A stretch of 64,000 nt of DNA, from positions 1 to 64,000 of the forward strand of contig MGTD01000018.1 of assembly GCA_001799285.1 (NCBI GenBank), written 5' to 3'. Both the position numbers and the translations under genes were made by a program. The notes below the pieces were generated by a model. The model made no database searches. It saw nothing but the letters and a program-made list of their open reading frames with translations, and was not told where the DNA came from. This stretch comes from Deltaproteobacteria bacterium RIFOXYD12_FULL_56_24 (lineage in GTDB: Bacteria; Desulfobacterota; Desulfobulbia; Desulfobulbales; Desulfurivibrionaceae). Below are positions 38,790 to 48,510 of this stretch, in pieces (position 1 is the stretch's first letter; each line of letters opens with the position of its first letter).

Positions 38790-40184
38790 ATGGCAAAACG
38801 ATTGATAGGCGTCGATATCGGCCGGCACACCCTGCGTCTGGCTGTCCTCACCCACGAACAGGGCGTCCTTTCGGTCGTTTCGGTTCTGGAAATCCCTTAT
38901 GAAGAAACGGCGGCCCAGATGGCCCGGTTGCGGGATACCCTGAACGGCGATTTTCATCTTGGTGACCGGCTGGCTGCCTGCCTGCCCGGAGGTGCTGCCC
39001 TGGTGCGACGGCTGACCTTTCCGTTTCACGACCGGCGGAAAATTGCGACCGCCATTCCTTTTGAACTGGCCGCTCAGCTGCCGGTTGCCTTGGATGACTA
39101 TACTACGGTCATGCAGCCCCCGGTTCGAAACGATGCAGGAGCCACCACCGTCGCCGCTGCGGTCAATACACCCCTGCTGACGGAAACGCTAGCCTCCTTC
39201 GACGCCCTGGGCATCCCCCTGCATATCCTGGACCTGGCACCGTATGCCTACGTCGCCGGTCTCAAAGAATTCCTGGTTGACGGTATTCTGGTTTCCGTCA
39301 TGGAGCAGGGAACCAGTCTGGCCCTGGTTCGCGCCGGCGAGGTGCGCGATTATCGGCAGTTGCCCTTTGGGGTTGAGATAGAGGTGGCCGACCAGGCCCA
39401 GGCGATCCACCGGGAAGCCACGCTTCTGGAGCGCACCCAACAGCCGGGCGGGTTGATTCTGCAATTGATGGGCCCCCTGGCAACCCCGGAGCTGCTGACA
39501 GCTCTCAATGCGCTGCGGGATGAAGTGGAAATTCTCTCCATCGACATCAATGGGCAGACCATCGACGCCCCGTTCCTGCCTGCCGTGGCGCTTGCTCTGC
39601 GGGCGGCGGATACCGGCAAAGCTCAGGCCTTCAACCTGCGCCAGGGCGCCTTCGCCCTGAAAAGCGAATGGGCCGGCCTGCGCAAAAAACTGGTGATGAT
39701 CGCCTGTCTGGCCGGGCTCGCCATGATTACGCTTGGGGTAAGCATGGGGATGCGCTATTACGACAAGCAGCATCAGGTCCGGATCCTGGAACAGCAGATG
39801 ATGGTACTCTACAAGAAGAGCTTTCCAATGGCGGCAACCGTGGTCGATGTCCCCCTGCAGATGAAAAGCGCAATCCGGCAATTGCAGGAGGAATCCGGCA
39901 TCATCGGCTCCGAGCAGCTTTCTTCCCTGCAACTGCTGCGGACCCTCTCCGAGATGCCTAAATCGTTAAGTATCGATGTCGATGAAGTCATCATGGAGCG
40001 CAACGAAGTGCGGATCTCCGGGCGAACTACCACCTTCGAAGAGGTAAATCGCATGGCGGAGACTTTTCGACATTCCCCCCATTTCGAGAAAGTCGAGGTT
40101 GCTGAATCGAAGATGGATCTGGACGGCAAGCGGGTCAGTTATCGTCTGCGCATGATTTTGCGCGGAAAAGGTGGTGCGGCATGA
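38790..40184 (+). CDS. gspL: GspL/PilM-like actin-fold protein
   Basis: RLIGVDIGRHTLRLAVL; C-terminal TM and PilN-like region. Confidence 0.8.
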   Translation: MAKRLIGVDIGRHTLRLAVLTHEQGVLSVVSVLEIPYEETAAQMARLRDTLNGDFHLGDRLAACLPGGAALVRRLTFPFHDRRKIATAIPFELAAQLPVALDDYTTVMQPPVRNDAGATTVAAAVNTPLLTETLASFDALGIPLHILDLAPYAYVAGLKEFLVDGILVSVMEQGTSLALVRAGEVRDYRQLPFGVEIEVADQAQAIHREATLLERTQQPGGLILQLMGPLATPELLTALNALRDEVEILSIDINGQTIDAPFLPAVALALRAADTGKAQAFNLRQGAFALKSEWAGLRKKLVMIACLAGLAMITLGVSMGMRYYDKQHQVRILEQQMMVLYKKSFPMAATVVDVPLQMKSAIRQLQEESGIIGSEQLSSLQLLRTLSEMPKSLSIDVDEVIMERNEVRISGRTTTFEEVNRMAETFRHSPHFEKVEVAESKMDLDGKRVSYRLRMILRGKGGAA

Positions 40185-40705
40185 TAAAAACACTGAATCA
40201 GAATCAACGTTATGCGCTTGCCGGCGGGGCGGCGATCCTCGCTTTGCTGCTGATTATTTTTGGCGTGCTGCTGCCCTTCAACGCCGTCAGCAAACGCCTT
40301 GACAACCGGATCAGCTCCCGCCAGGCGCAAATGAAAGAGGTGCGGCAGCTACAGGCCGACTACCTGGCTCTCAAAAAACAGGTCGGCAAATTACAGCGGG
40401 ATCTGGATCGTCGTGAAGCTACCCCGCCCTTGACTTTTCTGGAACAGACAGCCAGCCAGTTTGGCGGTCGCGAGAATCTTGTCCTGATGCGTCCGCTGCA
40501 ATCTGTTGTGCAAGGGAAACTGCGGATTGAAACCACCGAATTCAAGGTGGAGAGACTCGGCCTGGAGCAGGTTTTGCGGATCTTGCAGGAAATAGAGCAG
40601 GCCAGCCCGCCGATGCGGGTCGATCGGCTGCACCTCAAGCAACGCTTCGACAACGTCGCCCAACTTGATCTGGGCGTTACGGTCAGCGCTACCAGGAGAA
40701 ATTGA
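40181..40705 (+). CDS. gspM: GspM-like protein
   Basis: Single N-terminal TM plus coiled coil; operon position. Confidence 0.75.
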   Translation: MIKTLNQNQRYALAGGAAILALLLIIFGVLLPFNAVSKRLDNRISSRQAQMKEVRQLQADYLALKKQVGKLQRDLDRREATPPLTFLEQTASQFGGRENLVLMRPLQSVVQGKLRIETTEFKVERLGLEQVLRILQEIEQASPPMRVDRLHLKQRFDNVAQLDLGVTVSATRRN

Positions 40706-41610
40706 TGCAGTTTATGAAACGTTTTCGATTCAAGTCCTCCGCCGAGACCCCGGCCCCCGGGAACCCTCGGACCTCTTTGCGCCTTTATCGTGCGGCCGGA
40801 TTCGGGATCTTTCTGCTCGGCTTGCTGGCTGGCGTTTACCTGGGCTTCCCGGACGAGGTTCTCCGGCAGCGACTGGTCCACGAGCTTGAATCCCGCTTCC
40901 CGGTCAGGGTTGAGCTGGCCGAAGTCGGTCTGCGACCGCTGCTGACCCTGACCGGCGAGAAAGGGGTCATTCGTGATCTTGATGGTTCCGAGGTCATCGG
41001 CAGTATTGAGCGGTTCAGCTTTTCCCCTTTATGGACCAGCTTCTTCACGGGAGATCCCGGGGTTAAGGGCGAATTTTCTTCTGGCAGCGGAGTAATTGCC
41101 TTCAGCTGGCAGCGGAGTGGGCCGCTGCTAATGCACGCCACCGACCTGCCGGTAAACTTCCCCCTGGCTGGAAGTTCGCCGCTGAGCCTTGCCGGCATCC
41201 TCGCCACCGGGCAGATCAGCTCTGTTGCCCACCTGAAAAATACGAGCAAGAGCCTGGTCGATATTACCTTCGAGAAGGCCGTGCTGCAGGGGCTCGAAGC
41301 CTTTAGTGGCGATGCGTCCGGCTTGCGCCTGGGACAGATTTCGTTGCGGATGACCGGTCAGGGGAGTACGTTTACCATCGAGCGGCTGGAAGCGAGCGGG
41401 GGCGATATGGTAATTTCCGGCAAGGGAATCTTTATGCTGGCCACCAAAGATCCACGGAACAGCCGGATCAATCTCGACCTGTCGGTACGTCCAGGCCGCC
41501 AGGAAGACCAGACCATGGCCAATTTTCTTGAACTTGTCGGTCCCCCGTTGCCGGACGGCGGCCGCAAGCTCCACCTGACCGGCACTCTGGCCAACCCCGT
41601 GATCAGGTAG
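40705..41610 (+). CDS. gspN: GspN-like protein
   Basis: Operon position; single TM, GspN-like C-terminal region. Confidence 0.7.
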   Translation: MQFMKRFRFKSSAETPAPGNPRTSLRLYRAAGFGIFLLGLLAGVYLGFPDEVLRQRLVHELESRFPVRVELAEVGLRPLLTLTGEKGVIRDLDGSEVIGSIERFSFSPLWTSFFTGDPGVKGEFSSGSGVIAFSWQRSGPLLMHATDLPVNFPLAGSSPLSLAGILATGQISSVAHLKNTSKSLVDITFEKAVLQGLEAFSGDASGLRLGQISLRMTGQGSTFTIERLEASGGDMVISGKGIFMLATKDPRNSRINLDLSVRPGRQEDQTMANFLELVGPPLPDGGRKLHLTGTLANPVIR

Positions 41611-41621
41611 GCGCTCGGCAG

Positions 41622-43253
41622 ATGTACACCTCCTATTTCGGCCTCAATGAGAGTCCTTTCTCCATCGCGCCTGATCCGCTCTACCTGTACATGAGCGAGC
41701 GCCACCGCGAGGCTTTGGCCCATTTGCAGTACGGGATCAAGAGAGACGGCGGTTTCGTTCTTTTGACCGGCGAGGTCGGAGCCGGCAAGACAACCCTCTG
41801 CCGCAGTCTTCTTGAGCAGCTGCCCGAGGGGGTGGATATTGCCTTCGTCTTCAATCCCAAGGTCAGCGTCATCGAGCTGCTCGAGACCATCTGTGACGAA
41901 CTCCGCATCGACCGGCCTGAACATGGCAGCGTCAAGAAGCTGGTTGACCTGCTGAACGTCTACCTGCTCGAAGCCAATGCGGATGGGCGGAAAACCGTAC
42001 TCTTCATCGACGAGGCACAAAATCTCTCCACCGATGTCCTCGAACAGCTGCGTCTTTTGACCAATCTTGAGACGAACCGCCATAAGCTGCTGCAGATCGT
42101 GCTGCTCGGCCAGCCGGAGTTGCTCTCTATTTTGGACCGGGAGGAAATGCGCCAGTTTTCACAGCGCATTACCGCTCGTTACCATCTTGGCCCGCTTGAT
42201 ATAGCAGAGATAGGCTACTATGTGCATCATCGCCTGGCGATTGCCGGATGCAATCGTTCCCTGTTTCCTGAAATTCTCAACAAGACAATGTGGCAGCTGA
42301 CCGGCGGCATCCCGCGCTTGATCAATCTGGTCTGCGACCGCGCCCTGCTTGGCGCATATACCCTGGACCGCCAGGAGGTCGACAGCCGCATTCTCCGCCA
42401 GGCCGCCCAGGAAGTTCTTGGCAGAATGCCGCACTCCGTAAAGGGGAAGAGGGCTGCGCTGGCAGCCGGTATGGCAGGTCTTGTTTTGTTGCTTTGCGTA
42501 GGCGCTCTCTGGGTCTGGAAGAACCAGCCATCCGCTCCCGAGACTGGCTCTGCCGCGCCGTTTAAGAAACAGATTCTGGGGAAAAATAATCCGGAGGCGG
42601 CCATCCGCTTACCTGAAGGGACAGACGAGAGTTTGCCCAGGAGGTGGCCCATGGATTTCGCCGCTTCCCAGAGCATGGAGAGTGCCTTTGTCGACCTGGC
42701 CGGGTTGTGGGGACTGTCCTACCGGGCTGACCGTACCGATTACTGTTCAGCCGCCATTGAACATGGCCTGGATTGCCTTATCGGCAAGGACAGTCTGGAT
42801 ACGCTGCGGAACATGAACCAACCGGCCATCCTGACTCTCTATGGTGATGATGGCATCCCATTTTATGTGGTTATGGCGGGGCTGACGCACGACCGGGGCC
42901 TTTTCATCGCCGGCGGCAAGCAACACGAGTTAGCCCTTTCGGCCATCGCCTCGCGCTGGTTTGGAGAGTACCTGTTACTCTGGCAGAGACCACCCATAGA
43001 GCGGGGGCTTTTAAAGCCGGGGGGAGAGGGAGCTTCGGTGGAGTGGTTGGCGAAGACCCTGCTGGAACTGAGAATCTATGAAGCAACCGGTCAGGAAGTG
43101 CGCTTGGAGGGGGCACTCCTCGGCGCTTTCAAGCGTTTCCAGCTCAGTAGCGGTTTGACGCCGGATGGCGTTCTCGGGCCGATGACCCTGATCCACCTCA
43201 ATATCGCTCGGAACTTGCCAGGGCCACGGCTTTTCCCGCAAGGAGCCAACTGA
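41622..43253 (+). CDS. gspA: ExeA/GspA-like AAA ATPase with peptidoglycan-binding-like C-terminus
   Basis: MYTSYFGLNESPFSIAPDPLYLYMSERHREALAHLQYGI...LLTGEVGAGKTTLCRSLLEQL; LSSGLTPDGVLGPMTLIHLN. Confidence 0.9.
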   Translation: MYTSYFGLNESPFSIAPDPLYLYMSERHREALAHLQYGIKRDGGFVLLTGEVGAGKTTLCRSLLEQLPEGVDIAFVFNPKVSVIELLETICDELRIDRPEHGSVKKLVDLLNVYLLEANADGRKTVLFIDEAQNLSTDVLEQLRLLTNLETNRHKLLQIVLLGQPELLSILDREEMRQFSQRITARYHLGPLDIAEIGYYVHHRLAIAGCNRSLFPEILNKTMWQLTGGIPRLINLVCDRALLGAYTLDRQEVDSRILRQAAQEVLGRMPHSVKGKRAALAAGMAGLVLLLCVGALWVWKNQPSAPETGSAAPFKKQILGKNNPEAAIRLPEGTDESLPRRWPMDFAASQSMESAFVDLAGLWGLSYRADRTDYCSAAIEHGLDCLIGKDSLDTLRNMNQPAILTLYGDDGIPFYVVMAGLTHDRGLFIAGGKQHELALSAIASRWFGEYLLLWQRPPIERGLLKPGGEGASVEWLAKTLLELRIYEATGQEVRLEGALLGAFKRFQLSSGLTPDGVLGPMTLIHLNIARNLPGPRLFPQGAN

Positions 43254-43927
43254 TGTCCTTCATCCTGGAAGCACTCAAGAAGTCGGAGCAGCAACGGCTC
43301 CAGAAGAACACCCCGAAGCAGGAGGTGCGCCAACGGACTCTTTTCCTCCGGTCGCGCCGCTCAGGCTGGTCCCCTTACTGGCTGGCGGCAGGATTTTTGC
43401 CTCTGCTCCTGCTCTTTGGCTGGTGGTTGTCCGGCAGGATGGAATCAGCCTCGGAAATGTCTCCGACGACGCTTGTCCCTTCTTCCTCTGCCCAGTCCAG
43501 GCAGCCAGAAGCGGCGCCTGTGCCTCGTGATTTTGGTGCCGCTCCGCTCCATCTATCCGAGGACTTACCGATTGAAGTCTCGACCGCCACCTCGACAATG
43601 AATCATGGCAAGGCAACGGATCTTGCGCCAGGAGAAAGGCTTAAATCCGCCGCCCCGATCACGGCAGAGGTCAGCGAACAGCCGGAAGCGCACCCCGGCG
43701 AAAAAGTGGTGCTCTACCTGGACTTGCCCAAGGAGTTGCGCGACCGGATGCCCCGGTTGATCATGAGCATGCACTACCACAGCCCCGACCCGGTGCGTAG
43801 ATTGGTGCGGATCAACGACCGCCTGCTGCACGAGGGGGATTGGTTGAGCGGGGAGCTGCAACTCGAAGAAATTACCCCGACCGGGGCAACACTGAACTTT
43901 CTGGGGAAGTCTTTTATGCTTAGATAG
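43253..43927 (+). CDS. gspB: GspB-like protein
   Basis: MSFILEALKKSEQQRL start typical of GspB; follows ExeA-like gene. Confidence 0.85.
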   Translation: MSFILEALKKSEQQRLQKNTPKQEVRQRTLFLRSRRSGWSPYWLAAGFLPLLLLFGWWLSGRMESASEMSPTTLVPSSSAQSRQPEAAPVPRDFGAAPLHLSEDLPIEVSTATSTMNHGKATDLAPGERLKSAAPITAEVSEQPEAHPGEKVVLYLDLPKELRDRMPRLIMSMHYHSPDPVRRLVRINDRLLHEGDWLSGELQLEEITPTGATLNFLGKSFMLR

Positions 43928-44032
43928 CGGGCATCTTTTTAGGTTGACAAGGGCGCCGCCCATCTACTACAAACAATAAAATTGTGTAAAGAACGAGTAA
44001 AAAAAGCTTAACTGTCCAACTAAGTTTTTTTT

Positions 44033-44186
44033 GTAACCGATCAAGGGGCAACCCCCAAAGGTCAAATAACCACGGAACAAGCGGTCACAGGGTGCCGCAG
44101 GTTGCGGCAAGCGGGACGGCGATGCGTACTTTTGTACGTGAGCCGGACCGATCGCCGCAAGATGTGGTGCCCTGTGATCGCTTAAA
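44033..44186 (+). mobile_element. MITE-like element copy 7
   Basis: GTAACCGATCAAGG...CAAGCGGTCACAGGGTGCCGCAG...GTGGTGCCCTGTGATCGCTTA; flanks are T-rich AAGTTTTTTTTG / AAGTTTTTTTG. Confidence 0.8.
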
Positions 44187-44228
44187 GTTTTTTTGCCATT
44201 AACCTCATTGCTCAAGGGGAGAGATATC

Positions 44229-45284
44229 ATGTTGAAACTGCGTTTTGTCGGGTCTGTTGCAATGGTTGGAGCGCTGACGCTCGCCGGGGTTTTTTTGCCG
44301 CTCCGGGGTTCTGCCGCAGTTAATCCGCTGGCGCCCGGCGACGATGCCAAGGCGCTTACTACGCATGCCCCTTACGCCAGCGGCCAATGTTCTATGTGCC
44401 ATGAAGGGGCAGTCGATGGGAAAAAAACCGGCAAGAGTCCCGGTAAAATAGCCGCTGATGTCAATGCGCTCTGCGCCAACTGCCATGAAGACATGGAGAA
44501 GGCGCTTAAAGCCAGCCGGGTAGTCCATGCACCGGTCATGGCGGGCTGCACCTCCTGCCACAACCCCCACAACTCGCCCAATAACAGCCTGCTTCTTGCC
44601 GAGGGCAAGACTCTCTGTCTGGATTGCCATGGCGAGATCCAGAAGACGATTAACGAGTCCAAGGTCCAGCATAAGGCGGTGGTCGAAAAAGGGGCTTGCA
44701 TGAACTGCCACACCCCCCATGCCTCCAACGTCCAGCATCTGCTCAAGAAACTACCCTTTGACCTCTGCATTTCCTGCCACAGCGAAGACAACAAGCTCGA
44801 TGCCAATGGCCGCCTCTTGACCAATTTTACCAAGCTGCTGGCGAACAATTCCTTCCAGCACGAACCGGTGAAAAGCAAGGATTGCAGTGCCTGCCACCTG
44901 ACCCACGGCAGCAAAAATTCCAACCTGCTGGTTGCCGAATATCCGGCTCTTTTCTACTCTCCGTATATCCCGGCCAATTACGCTCTCTGTTACCGCTGTC
45001 ACAACGACCAGAACATGGCAGACCCCCAGACTACTACCACCACCGGCTTTCGCGACGGCTCGCGGAATCTTCATTATCTTCATGTCAACAAAACTGACCG
45101 GGGACGGACCTGCCGCGCCTGTCATGAGGTCCATGCCTCAAAAAATCCCCACCAGCTCCGCGATGGCGTTCCGTTTGGACCGCAAAACTGGATGTTGCCG
45201 ATTAATTACACCAAGACCAAAACCGGTGGCTCCTGCACCAAGACCTGCCATCAGACCAAGACTTATGATAATACTAAAAAATAA
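44229..45284 (+). CDS. Periplasmic decaheme-type cytochrome c (9 CXXCH plus one CX3CH)
   Basis: Signal peptide; CSMCH, CANCH, CTSCH, CLDCH, CMNCH, CISCH, CSACH, CYRCH, CRACH and CTKTCH. Confidence 0.9.
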   Translation: MLKLRFVGSVAMVGALTLAGVFLPLRGSAAVNPLAPGDDAKALTTHAPYASGQCSMCHEGAVDGKKTGKSPGKIAADVNALCANCHEDMEKALKASRVVHAPVMAGCTSCHNPHNSPNNSLLLAEGKTLCLDCHGEIQKTINESKVQHKAVVEKGACMNCHTPHASNVQHLLKKLPFDLCISCHSEDNKLDANGRLLTNFTKLLANNSFQHEPVKSKDCSACHLTHGSKNSNLLVAEYPALFYSPYIPANYALCYRCHNDQNMADPQTTTTTGFRDGSRNLHYLHVNKTDRGRTCRACHEVHASKNPHQLRDGVPFGPQNWMLPINYTKTKTGGSCTKTCHQTKTYDNTKK

Positions 45285-45407
45285 TGGCGTGAATGGGTCA
45301 GGAAAAAGAGAGCCTTCCCTGGGCATCAGTTTCTGAATAGCCTGCCCGTCCATCGGCTGGGTGATGTGAACAATCAGGTTCAACAGCAAACAGGTTGGAG
45401 GAATCCC

Positions 45408-46247
45408 ATGCGAAATCGATTGGTTAGCACCCTGCTCCTCGGCGGTCTTATCCTGTTGCTGCCTCAGATGGCTTGGCCTGAAGAGAGCATGGCCTTCGCC
45501 AACCTGACGATCGGCAAGGACGTCCTCGATAACACGGCCTTGCCGACCATAGATGGCGGCCAGGCCAGCCTGCTGGATCCGAAAAAAGGCGCTAATGTTT
45601 TCATCTTCTTCCGCTCCGGAGCCGAGCCCTCGCGGCTCGGCTTGACGGAGATGGGAAAATGCGCGGAGGAGCTGGCCTCTTATTCGGTCCATTGGGTGGG
45701 CCTGGTGTCCGACCGCGATCCAGTTGAAGCGGTCAAGGCGATGGTCGCCGAAAGCAGATTTCCCGGGCCGGTCCTGATCGATACCGGCAACGCGCTCTAC
45801 GGCAAATTCGGGGCACTGCTCCATCCGGTAGTCGGTATCGCCGATCAAAATGGTCTGTTCACTGCCTACCAGCCCTACGCCCAGATCAATTTCTGCGCCA
45901 GGGTCAAGGCCCAGGTGCTCCGAACCCTGGGGAAGATCAGTGAGGAAGAACTGCAGCGGCAACTGAATCCAGCCGCGACGGTGAACCCGAAAAACGATGA
46001 TTCCAAGGCGCTCCGGAACCTGAAGATGGGAGAGCGATTATTTGCGGTCGGCAATTACGAACAGGCCCTGGCCACCGCCCGGCGCAGTCTCCAACTGGCA
46101 CCGGACCTGCCCGAGGCTCACGGCCTGGCCGCCTTGTCCCTCGCCTCGATGAAGCAGTGCGCCGAGGCGGCTGAACATCAAAAACGGGCGCTGGCCGGCA
46201 ACCCTCAGGAACCAAAGGCCCTCGAGGCACAGCGGCTCTGTAAGTAA
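45408..46247 (+). CDS. Redoxin-like periplasmic protein with C-terminal TPR
   Basis: MRNRLVSTLLLGGLILLLPQMAWPEE signal; AlkA/Trx-like NVFIFFRSG...; TPR RNLKMGERLFAVGNYEQALATARRSLQLAPDLPEAH. Confidence 0.7.
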   Translation: MRNRLVSTLLLGGLILLLPQMAWPEESMAFANLTIGKDVLDNTALPTIDGGQASLLDPKKGANVFIFFRSGAEPSRLGLTEMGKCAEELASYSVHWVGLVSDRDPVEAVKAMVAESRFPGPVLIDTGNALYGKFGALLHPVVGIADQNGLFTAYQPYAQINFCARVKAQVLRTLGKISEEELQRQLNPAATVNPKNDDSKALRNLKMGERLFAVGNYEQALATARRSLQLAPDLPEAHGLAALSLASMKQCAEAAEHQKRALAGNPQEPKALEAQRLCK

Positions 46248-46273
46248 TAAAAAATTAAATAAGAGGTGCCGCG

Positions 46274-46819
46274 ATGAATCCTTCCCGGATTTTGTTTTTG
46301 TTCGGACTCTTTTTGTTTTTGCTGGTGACCGGCGGAACATCAACAACCCTGGCGGACAGCCGGAACGTATCCCAGGTTTCCGGAGCCACAACTGAAAAGT
46401 TCGTTGCTCTGCTGGTTGCCGACATCCATGAAGGGCAAGCGGTGGAGACCACGGCCAGTGGCCGGGCGGAGTTTGAGGTGGTCGAGAATGGCGCCGGACT
46501 GGCCTACACCATCACGGTGTCGGGGCTGGAATCCCCCTACATGGCTCACCTGCGCCTGGGAAAGTCAATGGATCATCAGGGCTCGCTGGTGGTTTGGCTC
46601 TGGCCGGTCGATCGTAAACCCATTGAAGGAAAAAATGAGCGACATGATGGCCTGCTGGGCTCCGGCGTGATTCGCGCCAAGGAGCTCACTGGTGTCCTGG
46701 TCAACAAAAAAATGGCTGATCTCCTGGCTGCCATCCGGGATGGCAAGGTAGACGCCGATATTCACACCCGGCGCCATATGCCTGGGGAATTGCGTGGGTG
46801 GCTGGTCAAGGCGGAATAA
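46274..46819 (+). CDS. CHRD-domain secreted protein
   Basis: LTGVLVNKKMADLLAAIRDGKVDADIHTRRHMPGELRGWL matches CHRD C-terminal pattern; signal peptide. Confidence 0.75.
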   Translation: MNPSRILFLFGLFLFLLVTGGTSTTLADSRNVSQVSGATTEKFVALLVADIHEGQAVETTASGRAEFEVVENGAGLAYTITVSGLESPYMAHLRLGKSMDHQGSLVVWLWPVDRKPIEGKNERHDGLLGSGVIRAKELTGVLVNKKMADLLAAIRDGKVDADIHTRRHMPGELRGWLVKAE

Positions 46820-47017
46820 TTATCTCGGCAAATCTTGATGGTCTCGTAAAAAGGGAAAAAGGTCACAGGTCCGCGACACAAAATCAAATGGTTACGCAGC
46901 GGCAACCGTTGTAATCGCGACTTTTTGCGATTTCAACAAACCGTTGTGAAAAACAACCTTGATATTTGTAAAACAAAAGCGGCATAAGGGGCCGCAAGGA
47001 AAGGCACAGAATTGAAC

Positions 47018-47071
47018 GTAACCAATCGCGGGGTAAGCCCACAAAGGTTAAATAACCTCGAAACAAGCGGC
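47018..47071 (+). repeat. Truncated left half of a MITE-like element
   Basis: GTAACCAATCGCGGGGTAAGCCCACAAAGGTTAAATAACCTCGAAACAAGCGG aligns with the left arm of copy 7. Confidence 0.7.
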
Positions 47072-47077
47072 TCCTGA

Positions 47078-48385
47078 ATGCAGCCAATCTCCATGTCTAC
47101 AGATTTTTCCAATTTCCTCCGGATGACAGCGGCAGCCTGGCCAAGGGCTATTTTCCTGGCCCTGTTGCTGGCCTCTCCCGCTCTGGCCTTTGATCCGCCG
47201 GTTTACACCAGAAGGGTGAGTCCCGGGCTCGAGGTTTCCGGCCGGGCATCCACCGAACTCCAGTGGCGCCAGGAATCCCGTCGCGGTGATTATCTGCCGG
47301 CCTACCAGTACCTGCTACTGAACCTGCGGGATTTTGACCAGAATCTGCAGGAACGCCAGAGCTTCCACGCTTACGGCCGCCTTGGTACCGATCTGGCCAA
47401 CAAGGATGATAACGCCGACAGCCGGCTCTATTACGCCTATTACGAAAAACAGCGGTTGCTCGATGACCAGGTCGATATCCGCCTGGGGCGCCAGTTTGTC
47501 GCGATCACCGCCGGCGCCTCCCTGATGGATGGGATGACCGTCGATTATCGGCCCGGCGGCCGCTTCAGTTACCGGCTGTTCGGCGGCGGCGATGTAGCCT
47601 TCTATACCGGTTATAACGCCAAAGATACCATTGTCGGCGGTGAGATGAGGGGCCGTTTTATGGATGACTCCCTGCTCACCGGGTTTTCCTATGCCCAACG
47701 CCGGGAGGATGCCGATCTGGCCACCGAGCTGATTGGAGCCGATTTCGACTACGGCTTCCGCAAGCTTTTGAATCTCTACGGAGAAATCCAGTACGACCGC
47801 CTTTCCGACCGGGTCAGCTACGGGCTTGTCGGCGGCAATTATCACGGCAGCGACCGATGGGGCTTAAGGGCGGAATACCTCTATTCTCTGCCGGTTTTTT
47901 CAAGCACCTCGATCTATTCGGTTTTTGCGGTGAGCAAGTACCAGGAGGCCATGGCCGAGGCCAACTACTCTTTCGGCCCGGGCCACCGGGTCTTCGGGCG
48001 CTACAGCCGGGAAATCTACGAGGATTTCACTGCTGCCGATGTCTTCGAGGCCGGGGTGGAAAAAATCCGGACTGACCGTTTTTCCGGTTCGCTGAGCGGT
48101 ATCTGGCGACTGGACAAGGATGGGCAGGATCTGCACGGCGCCAGGATCCGGGCTGCCTGGCTTATGACCGAGGCCATCCAGGCCGGGCTCGGCGCCGAAA
48201 TAGATGTCCTCCAGCGGCGGCTCGATGAATTCGAGGACGATACGATCAGCACTCGCTACTGGGCCTATTGCACCGCCCGACTGCGCCGCGACCTCGAACT
48301 CCAGGCCCGTCTGGAGAGGGCTGAAAGCGATGGCTTCTGGGGTTATGAGAATCGGGGCACCCTGCGAGTTAACGTGATTTTTTAA
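47078..48385 (+). CDS. Outer-membrane beta-barrel protein (porin partner of cytochromes)
   Basis: Signal peptide; alternating aromatic strands; C-terminal ...NRGTLRVNVIF ends in Phe. Confidence 0.75.
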   Translation: MQPISMSTDFSNFLRMTAAAWPRAIFLALLLASPALAFDPPVYTRRVSPGLEVSGRASTELQWRQESRRGDYLPAYQYLLLNLRDFDQNLQERQSFHAYGRLGTDLANKDDNADSRLYYAYYEKQRLLDDQVDIRLGRQFVAITAGASLMDGMTVDYRPGGRFSYRLFGGGDVAFYTGYNAKDTIVGGEMRGRFMDDSLLTGFSYAQRREDADLATELIGADFDYGFRKLLNLYGEIQYDRLSDRVSYGLVGGNYHGSDRWGLRAEYLYSLPVFSSTSIYSVFAVSKYQEAMAEANYSFGPGHRVFGRYSREIYEDFTAADVFEAGVEKIRTDRFSGSLSGIWRLDKDGQDLHGARIRAAWLMTEAIQAGLGAEIDVLQRRLDEFEDDTISTRYWAYCTARLRRDLELQARLERAESDGFWGYENRGTLRVNVIF

Positions 48386-48401
48386 ACAGGCTGTTAGATT
48401 T

Positions 48402-48458
48402 AAAGCTGAGTTGAGCAGCTTGCCTGCTCAAACGAAACTTATACCCCTTGGGTGCAAG
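48402..48458. repeat. Dispersed ~57-bp repeat, copy A
   Basis: AAAGCTGAGTTGAGCAGCTTGCCTGCTCAAACGAAACTTATACCCCTTGGGTGCAAG; hairpin TTGAGCAG...CTGCTCAA. Confidence 0.8.
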
Positions 48459-48510
48459 AAGAATTATCCCGCCAAATCATCCAGCAGACGAACAGACTAA
48501 CGGTCTTAAC

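Noticed and set aside
24185-44186. CRISPR-like array
   Set aside because: Repeats are kilobases apart, palindromic, and flanked by target duplications; no regular spacers or cas genes seen.
43967-44350. 127-aa minus ORF with RLFRGYLTFGG
   Set aside because: Translation of the MITE left arm; the same peptide arises from the truncated copy near 47018.
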